From Paramacrobiotus richtersi (Eukaryota; Tardigrada; Eutardigrada; Parachela; Macrobiotidae), in the NCBI GenBank assembly GCA_034698045.1, contig JAQGAU010000215.1:1-34224 (forward strand): DNA of 34,224 bases, given 5' to 3'. This document shows positions 1 to 10,091 of the stretch, piece by piece. Made by a program: the position numbers and the translations under genes. The notes under the pieces are model-generated. The model was not told the DNA's origin, did not search any database, and saw only the letters and a list, made by a program, of their open reading frames with translations. Position 1 is the first letter of the stretch. Each line of letters begins with the position of its first letter.

Positions 1-3000
1 AACTGGAGCGTTTTGAAGAGCGATCTAATCAGCATACGGAAAACTTGCCTGTGGACGCTTTGTGGCGCCTACACCGCGCAGAGCCAGCGAAATGGTATCC
101 TGGGATTCTGTTAACTGGGGACTTCACCATGCTTTTCGGTTCTTTTGCCGTGGTGCGGATCACCGCACAGGATGGCGCCTCGACGGAGGTTGTGCGTGGC
201 GAACATGTTCGGGAGCGACGCAGTGATGGAAGACTCTGGGAGTTCTTGTTGGAAAAAGGCCAGTTTGTTAAAGAAGAGATTCGTCTGCCGAGTGGAGTCT
301 ACAGTGGGTCGCCGTCACCGGGACCTTACAAAACGGCATCTGCTGATCAGCGTCTCGTGGAATGTTTTAATAGGAACTGTTCTGAGCACTGGATGGTGGC
401 CACCCATATTGATGGGAGTGTTCTGCATGTGTTGAAGATCACGGATCGATTCCGTCGTAAATTCGATCGGGATTATCGTAGCAGCTGCCCGAAACTCGAG
501 GTAAACATGACATCAACAGTAATAACCAGATCAAGCTCGGAATGTGATAAAACACCGTTCTTGAAACAGCAATTTAATATTCTACGGTTCCTTGGTTATT
601 AATCTGAGAGGAAATGTTCAGCTTTCCTGCAAGATTTCGGAAATCATTTTCTGACCTCCCTTTTATCATTGCCAGCGTTTTTCATCTCGTGAAGAGTCTA
701 TTGTACACTGTTATCAGTGGTATGGATTTTATGTTTAGACGAGTTGTTAACTGTAGGCTAGTTTTTAATTGTAGCACAATTCTGTAAAAATATAGGCAGC
801 TACGTAGTTTTTAATTGTAAAAGGATCATTAATACTGAACGCCATTGCAGAAATCCGTGAATAACAGTGTAACTGGGAGAAATAAAATAAATGGATAATT
901 AGCAGACACTGTAAAATCCATTTCGCCGGTACGGCGTTTCATGGTGTTTAATTTTTACTTAATTAAAGTTAATTTGCAGGGGGATGCGCTGTTCCGTATG
1001 CTTGGAGTGACGCCGCAGACCTATCAAAATCCCCCTGAGGCTAATGCAAATGTGGCATTTGGGCAGGATATGCCGTGGGCATCTTTCTCGCCTTGGCCGC
1101 CATTTGATTTGTTCGGTCCATCCACAACAGCAGCGGCTCCAACTGCCGTCCCACTCGGTGTGGTTCCTCCGTTTTGGGGATGCAGCGGTGCGCCCATGTT
1201 CCAACCGAACCCTATGGCTTCGTTTTCCGCTCCATCGTTCCTACCGCCTTTCGCTTGCGATTATGCAACGGCTGATTCGAATGGATTCTTTCCCGGTCCC
1301 TTCTGTTCGGGGCCTTCGTTTCTCGGGCAGTCACCGTTGGGCGGTGGGATGTTTGATCAGTCATGAAATCCTGCAGCGGCTGCTTTTGATGGGAGTTTTT
1401 TCGGTCCCTTTCACGCGCCGTCGTTTTTCGGGCAGTCACAGTTGGGCGGTGGCATGTTTGGTCAGTCATGGACTGCTTTTGATGGGAGCTTTTCCGGTCC
1501 CTTCAGCGCACCGTCGTTTTTCGGGCAGTCACCATTGGACGGCGGGATGTTTGGTCCGCCATGGAATCCTGCTCTCGATGGGAGCTTTTCCGGTCCCTTT
1601 AACGCGCCGTCGTTTTTCGAACACTCACGATTGCCTGGTGGGGTTTTTTGTCAACCCTTCTTCTTTGATGCGTTTTGCCCGGAGAACCCTGTTCCGATAA
1701 ATGCAGTTCTACCCAAGGAGATTCTGGCCGAGATCTTCGAGTATCTGGATGGTGTGCCGCAGACCAGTCTGCGCAAAGTGTGCTCCAAGTGGAATAAGAT
1801 CTTGACAACGGTTCCGGTGAGCCGCATGTTTCGTCTGTCGGACAATCGGGTATTTGAATGGTATACTGAGCCTCGCATCTGCCTGCTGAAACGCTGGACT
1901 AGTCAGACAAAGATGATCGCCTATCGGACCACCGTCGACACCGATGGTTTCCGCGAAAAAAAACTTTACCGGTTGCTCATGTGTACCGGACGTTTATTCC
2001 AGTGTATCTTTCAGGTATGTGTGTTTCGATAGCTGAGAGGATTGTGACTTATCACATTGTGGCATTTCAGCAACGCAAACATGTACAGCTGGCGCATCTG
2101 TAATGGTGTTTTGATGAATGCTCTACCTTTGTCCATGACTTTAAAATGTTTATTGTTGTCATTGCCGTGTTGACATCCGTACAAAATATTCAAATGGATT
2201 ACGATTGTAGCTTAGGCAGAATTGAACGACGGTACCGAAAATCGACTGATCAAGTCATAGTTTTAATTTGGACTTCCATTGCGCAGGAGAAGCAGCTGCC
2301 ACGTCTGGACACCCTTGTACTGGTCGACCTCGCATGGCCATGGTTCTGGGATATGGGGAGACGACGCGGCCATTTCAACGACTTCATCATGCACATCCTC
2401 GAAGAACTGAATTTGTTTGCGTCTGTCTGCCACAGTTTGGTGCTGAAGAATGTCTCGGTGGTTTTTGCTGGAGATGATGTAAACATTACCAGAAATACAG
2501 TTAACGTGTCTGGTAATGTTTTTGGTGTTTTAGGCGCCTGTCACCGTGCGGATTGTGAAAGCACGGATTACGGAAGAGTTGTCTGTGGATGCTTTGTGGA
2601 GCTTGATGGACAACAGTCTGCCACCGTTATGCGATGCGGATTTGGACGCTTGGGCGGAGTGGATGGGTGATAATGCGGATGACGAGTTGCCTGATCAGCT
2701 GGTTGAGGTAAGGATTATTAGTAGTGCTCTTAATGATGGGCGCCGAAGTGTCTGAATCACGGAAACGATTCTTACGACGGTATATTTTTTTAATCACCGG
2801 ATTAGGTAGCTAGCAGGAAACATGCACTCTGTATTATGAGTTCTGTAGTGAAATGTTGATAGTGTAATGTTTATGAATGCTGTGAGCAAGTTTAGTTTAC
2901 TTCGATGTAGCGTGAAAGCAATTCGCAAGTTTTCTTCTTAATATCATGTTGTTTGTCTGACTTACGTGACGCACTATTGCCACACTTATGCGGACCTTTG

Positions 3001-3281
3001 ATATTGAATTTCACCGGCTTTGGATGATTATTCAGGCGTCGAAAAGCTGTTCAAGTTCGCAAGTGTCTTAGCAAGTGGTTCTATTGATGTTGTTTTCACC
3101 GCAGATCCTGAATGAGCGCCAGAGCGCTGATCCACGCGACAGCAACCATTTCCGTGGCAGGGAGTGGACTCACGACGATCTGGCGGATCTGGAGCTGGAC
3201 AGCTTGAACCGCATTGCTTTGCACAGCCTGCTCAAGGCTTGCTGCTACGAGAAGCTCGTTCTTCCTCTTAAGTGGTGGTGA
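1..3281 (+). pseudogene. FMRF-A1: FMRP-like Tudor/F-box gene, 5'-truncated by the window, one in-frame stop
   Basis: Five exons can be read: 1-500 (partial), 980-2014, 2287-2478, 2534-2707 and 3105-3281. All have GT-AG borders in phase 0, and all align with FMRF-A2 at 10092. By comparison with that copy, about 67 N-terminal residues lie left of the window. Exon 1 holds the second Agenet/Tudor-like repeat (EPAKWYPG motif) and a KH0-like segment (FVKEEI to VLHVLKITDRF). Exon 2 holds Phe/Gly/Pro-rich tandem repeats and an F-box (LPKEILAEIFEYLDG, then VCSKWNKIL). Exon 3 has an LPRLDTLVLV leucine-rich-like stretch. Exons 4 and 5 match the family C-terminus (SVDALWSLMD; QSADPRDSN). A TGA at 1364-1366 interrupts exon 2 where sister repeats have TGG. 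The rest of the frame is open, so the lesion is recent, a polymorphism or a sequence error. Very high similarity to A2 implies a recent tandem duplication. Confidence 0.8.
1261..1650 (+). repeat. In-frame tandem repeats (31-32 codons) encoding an Phe/Gly/Pro-rich linker
   Basis: About four degenerate copies of a 93-96 bp unit lie inside exon 2 of FMRF-A1. Each encodes DGSFSGPF, then APSFFGQSPL, then GGMFGQSW or a close variant. FMRF-A2 has only about two units at the matching place (11635-11815), so the array has grown or shrunk since duplication. The Phe-Gly and Ser-Phe-Phe-Gly spacing recalls FG-nucleoporin repeats, but that is a compositional likeness only. Because the unit is a multiple of three, copy-number change keeps the F-box in frame. 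The array stays open in other frames too, which creates misleading overlapping ORFs. Confidence 0.85.
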
Positions 3282-4984
3282 ATTGTGCAGACGGGGGAAC
3301 ACCGTGTTGCATGCGGTACCGGAATCGTGTATTTTCGTTTGTCTATTAATTTTGTGTGTTTGCTGGCGGTTATCTTTTACCAGCTTGATTTATTAACCTT
3401 GCCTTGTTATGTGCGAATGTACTAGATTCAGTAGATTGCCCTGTTATTTAGTAACTTGCGGAAATTGTACGATTGTGTGGGTATTCCTGAAAATGTCTGA
3501 ATTTTTCAACTTTGGTGAGTGTTTAGCGTTTCCTTGGCGGTACGGTAAAGCGACGGATGGATGTAATCTTGCCTGGCTTGTGTGGATACGGTAGATTAAA
3601 TGGATAAACGTGCATCCCATGATCGATGCCTGTATCAGTTGCAACGGTTTCCTGCACGAATGTAGACCATTCCCTTAGAAAAACAAACATGGCCATATTG
3701 CTGACATGATATAATTATACTGTCCCTATTCATATCAGCATATGACCATCTCCTTGAACGTAGGACCTTTAATAGTTTGTTTTCATGTAAAGTGTATGAT
3801 ATACTGTATATAAACACACGGCTGGGAAAACGTTACAGCATAGAAATGAGATAAAAACAACAACAACAGTCTCACACACGAAAACATAAAAACATCTCCA
3901 TTTCTCTGGAAGAATCCACGGTTCCCCCAGACACAAATAGCGTTTCTGCGTTGAATTTCGAAACTTACCCGTTGTAGGAGAAACTTCATTGATAGTAGGT
4001 TACCGTTTTTCTTGCGAATCTTCTTTCGCTCCTTGGCCATGGTCTACTTTGAGCGCAGGATATCAGATTTTTTGCCAGCTATAGCTACTATCAACTTGTT
4101 CTCGATTTTATATGCCCTGATCTGTTCCTAAAGCCGCGACATCAGGCAGTTGCACCCGGAAGAGTTATAAGCTGTGGCGCCGCCTGAGCATTCAGAAGCG
4201 ACGATCGCCCAGTTGACATCAACTTGACATTAACTGTATGTATAGCTGACGTCAACTTGACAATGTTACTGCGAAGGTGATGATGGCAGAAGCTGCACGT
4301 AGTCTAATACCTGACAGTGACCTTTTTCTATACCGAAACAGTTTTTCTCCTATCCTTTGGCTAAACACATGCCTATCATTGACTTATGGATATAGTTCGA
4401 CTGGGTATGTAGGACTACCGAGTGCCGACTAGTATGAGGAATTTAACAAGGTAAACTAAACCCAAAATCAGTTATCCGCGAAATACTACATGAAGCAAGT
4501 TCTCAAAATATGGAGATGCAGTTTCAAATCCATTACCTTTGGTACTGGCGGTCTAAAAATACAGCTTGGCATTAAATTTTCATGTCTCGTTAACACGCTC
4601 AGTAATCATCAGATTTTGTGTTATCAAAGCAAATATAATCGGCGGTCAGGCAGTCGGTCGACTTTCTGGTGGCAGTTACACTTTTCTTGTTGTCGGTGGT
4701 CGGAACGGCACACCGAAACATATCGTACCGGCTTGACAATGATGAATGACAGTTGATGTTGGGCTAGAAAATCGGAATCTGAAACTATCGGACGAAGTTT
4801 TCCGAGAAGGGGACTCATAAAGAACTTTCTAGTTTTCTGGATTACTAGGCTTGTCCGTGCAGGATCTTTCCTCAAGTCAAGCCTACTTCTGAAGTCTTTG
4901 TCAAGTTACCAGTAAAAAAGTCCCTCAGCAGGTTTTATTTACTCTCTGATCACAGCTACGACCCACGCTGACAGTGAGATCGCC
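3282..4984. other. Intergenic region between FMRF-A1 and the BTB gene
   Basis: No gene can be supported on either strand, apart from a weak candidate first exon on minus (3970-4040, listed separately). The first 300 bp resemble the 3' flank of FMRF-A2. Near 4213-4265 a short motif, TGACATCAACTTGACA / TGACGTCAACTTGACA, occurs twice. It contains a CRE-like TGACGTCA in its second copy and lies about 730 bp upstream of the BTB start. A regulatory role is speculation. Confidence 0.4.
3970..4040 (-). other. Possible first coding exon of an unrecognised small gene
   Basis: On the minus strand an ATG in a good Kozak context (gaccATGGcc) opens a very basic peptide beginning MAKERKKIRKKNGN and reaching an in-frame CAACGG|GTAAGT, a strong splice donor, after about 24 codons. 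I could not find a convincing second exon in the 700 bp downstream, where FMRF-A1 ends on the other strand. The intron side of this segment has a degenerate second copy near 26620-26705, so it may instead be part of a dispersed repeat. Function unknown. Confidence 0.15.
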
Positions 4985-6738
4985 ATGTGTGAGGCCCAGA
5001 CTGCTTCGGTGTGGGGATGGCGTGGTGCAACTTCTGGTATTAGCCAGCGTACAAAGCGTCTTTTCGAAACCGGAGAAAGAAGCGATATTCAGTTTGCAGT
5101 GGGGCATCAGTATGGAGCGGAACAGCTGTTCCCAGCACACAAGTTGGTCCCATAGGTTTTCTGCAGGCTGTTGCTTATTTATAGTTAATTTGTTGTGCTG
5201 GGAAATAGTGAATATTTAAAAAATACTGTACATTATTAAGGAAATAATTTCAAGAATACTAAACTATTTATTCGTAGGTTTGTGTTGAGTGCCAGCAGCG
5301 ATGTTTTTGACACCATGTTTTACGGTGAGCGCTTGGGTTCTGAAGTCGACGAGAAAACCATCAAGCTGCCCGATATTCTTCCAAAGGCATTCGGTATCAT
5401 GTTGAAGTAAGCGACTTCCTTGTTTATCCGAAACAGTCTGTTACTAATTACTGGTCGTGGATGAATTTCGTTGTGTAGATTGTAGAATGATATGGATACT
5501 GTACGTTATTGCAGATATCTGTACACGGATGTCATCGAGGATCTCGATCTGGAGAATGTTATGCCTACCATGTACTGCGCCAAAAAATACGGCATCCCAA
5601 TGTTGTTCGATTTCTGCAGCGGATACGCCATTAAGAACGTTCGCAAAAGCACATGTCTCGCGATTCTAGAAGCTGTAGGTAATCTTACACCAATGTGAAA
5701 ACATGTTTAAAGTAGCCGATGTCCACAGGCCAAGGTTCTGGATGCGGAAAACTTGGTCAATAAATGCCTTGAAATCGTGGACACTTATTGCGGCGATCTC
5801 CTGCGATCGGAAGAAATTTTGGGGATAAAAAGCGAAACCTTGCATCTGCTGTTCAGCCGAGACGCGCTCGTTGCCAATGAGGCGGACGTGTATAATGCAG
5901 CAGAACGGTAAGCAGACCGCTAACAACGGCAGTTCACTGCCAGATCTCCTTTTTTTTCAGGTGGGCCTCAAATGCGTGCGAAACGAACCATCTCGAGCCA
6001 ACAACTGTCAATCGTCGCCGTATGCTGGGTGAGGCATTGTTTCTGATCCGATTCCCACTGATGGATAATGTGCAACTCATCGATGGGCCGGCAGCGGTTA
6101 GTGCTCACAGCCTCATTCACTGGCTGAACTGTATGATGATTGGTTAGTTTGCTCATATATTCTGTGGGAATATTTTCAGACCGGCTTACTGCTGAAGGAC
6201 GAGCTGCTCGATATTTACCGATTCAAGTATATATGGCACAGCGAAGCCGGACATTCCGTACTCGGGTATTTCTCGATCCAGAACAGCACTCAATTTTTGC
6301 GAGACACAGTACATTGCCCTGGAGAGCGCTTGTAACAACTGCGGGATGATGTCTGGGAGAAACGCCTTCGTCGATGAATTGGGATATCTGCACCTTCGCT
6401 TATCGCAGCACAATGGTGTTTGGAAGGGTGCTGGAGTTCAGTCGGTCGACACATGTACTCCAGGATTCCCGTATCGCTACTATGCCCTGTTAAAGGTCGA
6501 CGAAAGACTGGACCTGCTTGATTCGAACGTTGACTTCGCACTCTACGCTCAAGCCGACGACGAACCACGTGTGCGTATCGAAATGCCCAGAATGAGTAAT
6601 CGCGACGGTGTTCTGGAGAGTTCCGTAATCGAGAAACGCGCACGACTTTCCATTACACTTTCTCTTTCGGCGGGTGACGCGCCATTTAGTGGGGAAGATA
6701 TTGAGATTGTTGTGGAGTCCATTCTCTTTGAACTGTAA
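4985..6738 (+). CDS. BTB-BACK-PHR domain protein (BTBD1/2/3/6-like)
   Basis: Seven exons: 4985-5142, 5278-5406, 5515-5674, 5729-5907, 5961-6096, 6180-6257 and 6304-6738. They give 424 aa, close to the family's usual length. The BTB domain starts near residue 25 (RLFETGERSDIQFAVG, then FPAHKFVLSASSDVFDTMFYG, with AHKFVL rebuilt exactly across intron 1). The BACK domain follows (AKVLDAENLVNKCLEIVD to MLGEALFLIRFPLM, then GPAATGLLLKDELLDIYRF). The C-terminal 145 residues fit a divergent PHR domain ending in GEDIEIVVESILFEL. Proteins of this class are substrate adaptors for CUL3 ubiquitin ligases in the cytoplasm. The start ATG sits in a good context (atcgccATGt). Introns 3 and 4 are 54 and 53 bp. 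Intron 6 (6258-6303) is inferred because the frame otherwise breaks; it would be only 46 bp. If it is not real, the gene is frameshifted between BACK and PHR. Confidence 0.82.
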
Positions 6739-9700
6739 ATGCCGAATCACGAACTGGAATCCCATAGCCGCCTAGCATGTCGCCGTACTGTTGCGACCGC
6801 GAGTTTTGCGTTTCGAAAAAGGTGAACTTTTGGTTGCTTTTGTTCTTTCCTGTGTCACGGGGTAGCGTTTCGGCATATAGGCATGTTTTTACCGTTAATT
6901 CGCGCCTTGTCCGTAAAATATCACTGGGTGGTGTCCAGCATGTCGATGTCCTCGTACCACTGTAGCACTATACAGTAGTGGGCAGCCAACTGTGGTCAAC
7001 AGCGCTTCGCATTGCTCCACTCTGTGGTGTGCAACTTTTCGGCTTATTTTCAGCCCTATTCTAGGACAACTTTTTGTCCTCTATCTGACGCATGTTAGAG
7101 CGAGCAGTTGCCTATCACCCAGCTGCGCTGAATTCTCGGTTAACACGTAGAGGTAGGGGTCGTTTTTGTTGGTCGTACAAACAGTACCGTAGAAGGTGCC
7201 ACAGCAGGTTCCCAGGCACTTAGTAGTTAGTACGCTTCATTCGATAAAGCACAAGTGGTTTCGTTTCCTAAAATTAAAATAGTTATGATTTTGGATCGAA
7301 AGCGTGGGAGAGCGAACCGCTGACTTTCCTCTTCCCTAGACTCCTATGTTAAAACACACGCGCAGGAAAAGTGTCCCCAGATGCGCAAGAGCAAGTTTTT
7401 GAAAACGGTTCGCTAATTTACAAGAAGAGCATGATCAAAGCTTCCCAGAGACGGCATCGGTACGGGTATGGGATGCGTTAGCGGCGCCTGGAAGATTTTC
7501 CGAATTTGGTATGAAAATTTTCTGAAGCCGTGGTGACGAAAGCATGACTGGAAGATTTATGATACAATATGCTTGACAATGATTTCCACACGTGGTGAGT
7601 TCAAAGTGAAACAGACAGTTGGGTTGTTCCTCGACACTTGTAATGCAAAAACACTTGTGTATAATCAAACAGGGTCGTGTGATAGCGGTAGAACCATCCA
7701 CTGGTCAAGTTCGACACTGTCACTAGCGCCAGCGCGCGCAGCAGATGGACAAGGGGTCAAAGTGAATCTTTCTTGCTTCGCACCAGTACACGAAAGATAG
7801 TTCCTTCAAATAAACGTAAAACGACAAGAAACTATACATCCTGAAACTTTAGAGAAATTATTTAATCAGTTTTGAGAAAGAGCAGGGGACGGGTCGGACA
7901 AGTTTTTGAAGCTGGTGTAAAAATTCGTAAAAAAATCCGTTCGCCGGGTAATATCTGACTTTGTACCTCGAAGGATAATGGAATAAATATACGCCAGGAA
8001 TACATTAAAAAAGTTACTATCAGACTTCACGGTGGGCGCTGGGAGTGGCTGAAACGAATTGACTACAGTTGGCTGCGCACTACTGTATATCACTACCAGC
8101 TTTTTTTTTCATGTATTCTTGAGTTAGTGGCTGTAACATATCGCTGTAAACTGCAGTATAAAGTTTGCTACCTTACTGATGTACTTCAAGTGTAACTAAC
8201 ATAATATGGACATCAGCATTGTGACGTGCGGAATACGCAGATGCCGGTAAGGCGGTAACACATGTGAAATCAGCAAAACGCGTTTCTTAGTTGGCAAACT
8301 GAGTCGTTGCTGCTGTGAAATGTTGCGCGGTGAAATGGTCGGCGGTGAAATGTCGTGTAATGGCGCCTATATATCTTTTGCATTAGCTTTCATTATCGCT
8401 TACAGCAGCAAAAACAGCGATAAACTCTATCCAGAGGTCAGTCTAGACTGCAGTGTCGACTGTTAGGCGAAAGCGGAGAAAAGGTCTGAAAACATTTCAT
8501 TCCTGAATAACTCAGCGTTTCCCCCAAACTTCTTGAAAATTTTTCCAAAACTGAATATACTGTATATGCGATAGCCGTTCTGACCAATATATATTCACTC
8601 CAAAGGGATGTTTTTGAATTTTAAAATGAATTTCAAAATTGTTAGAATTCATTTTCAAATTTCCGAAACACACCTCCCAGGCTAAAACGGTTCAGCACGA
8701 TCATCATAATATTATGTATGTATGTGCATTTATGATCAGAGTTTTCAGCAGAGTTTGGTTCAAACTCCGAGTTATTGGAAAAGGAAAGATGTTTTAACCT
8801 TTCGCCGCTCTGGCGCAACAGCCGAACGTGTTATGAACAACAATGAGGGCATGCGCAAAGTTGACAGTAGACGGCTGCTGTGGGGTTCGTGCGTTGTGGG
8901 CTCTACCACGCATCAACTCAGGTGTAGGAAACAACAGCTGAAAGTTCAGCGTTTATCAGTGAAACACTGAAAGCACGTCTCTGCTAGCTTTCAGGTTCTG
9001 ACTTCATTAACTCAGCGTCCGTCCGGCGTCCATCCATCCATCCAGTAACCGTCCATCCGGCGTCCATCCATCCATCCAGTAACCGTCCATCCGGCATCCG
9101 TCCAGCGTCCATCCGTGTCCATGGCTTAGTAATACCCAAGTTTAACCGGAAGTTTCAAACAAATTTACCGTCCATCAGTACGTCTGCACACAAGGTGGCT
9201 AAAATGAGGCTGCATATAGTGTGAGTGGCAAGAAATTATCCTATCTGCCAAGTATGTAATTTGCTAATCCTAAGAAAGGTTGACCACTTTGTGCCGATCT
9301 CGTGCAAAATGGAAAGCACCACGCTGATACGAACGGGATTGAACCGTACATGTGCCACGAACAGGTGACAAGTGACCATGACAATGGGTTAAAGACACGG
9401 CGTAAATTGTACGGCACAAAGCCCGTGTTTTGTGATTTGTTCTGCATCTGTTTTATCCCTGCCGGCTTTAGTGGCAATTGAATCTCCCAGTACGCTTTTG
9501 TTTTTGTCGTCTGGGTTTCGTCTGGGGTTTCGCTGATTTTTAGTTTTGGAGTTCTGCTAATTTGAAATATTCTGAAGTTTTGGTTAAACTTCCGGTTGAA
9601 ATTTTACTTCTTTTCGCTTAATTTTCAGTCTCCGTTTGTTGTCTTTTTATGTATCTGTACTATCTGTACGTGTTTTCATTATTGTCCTGTAGTTCTAACA

Positions 9701-10091
9701 GTATGTTCGTATTGGTTATTCCAGTTTTTCTTTCACTTCAATGCCTCTAATCCGGTATTTTCAGTTAACTTCCATTCCATTTTATTTCCCCATTTTTTCC
9801 ACGTTAAATCGTTCGTAATTTGATGTACATAAAAGCCCGCCCTAAACTTTATTTATTTATTGACGAAAAATAAAGGAGAAAATGCACCTCCATAGCTGTC
9901 GTGCCGAAAAGCGCATAAGGGTGACAGTCAACCGGAAATATGTCGGCTGACGCTGTTCAGATCACATCATTGTGACATAAATCATTTATGATAAATGACA
10001 TCATGCTTTTTCATTCAGCATTTTCCACTGTAAATTGTCGACTTGCTGTTTTGTGTAATTTCTATTATTACTCCATCACATTCTATCAAAA
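6739..10091. other. Intergenic region, 3.35 kb, no supportable gene
   Basis: Only short, non-overlapping ORFs without family resemblance or paired splice sites occur. A tetranucleotide-based minisatellite lies at about 9014-9120. An AT-rich imperfect palindrome (AATTTTAAAATGAATTT against AATTCATTTTCAAATTT) lies at about 8612-8665. No TATA box is obvious before FMRF-A2. No transposase or reverse transcriptase signature was seen. Confidence 0.5.
9014..9120. repeat. CATC-rich minisatellite, unit about 34 bp
   Basis: Two near-perfect units (9021-9050 and 9051-9084) and a degenerate third share the pattern GTCCATCCGGCGTCC, CATCCATCCATC, CAGTAACC. Ordinary tandem-repeat DNA with nested (CATC)n runs and no coding potential. 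Confidence 0.9.

Noticed and set aside
1044-1700. Long open frame overlapping FMRF-A1 exon 2 in another frame, and open frames on the minus strand
   Set aside because: They arise because the tandem repeat lacks stops in several frames. Only the family frame continues into the F-box and conserved splice sites.
9310-9380. Minus-strand T-arm-like GGTTCAATCCCG
   Set aside because: No D arm, anticodon arm or acceptor pairing around it; a chance match.
9130-9610. AACCGGAAGTTT present in inverted orientation at about 9143 and 9587, suggesting a transposon with terminal repeats
   Set aside because: Only 12 bp match exactly, there is no target-site duplication, and the interval has no coding trace.
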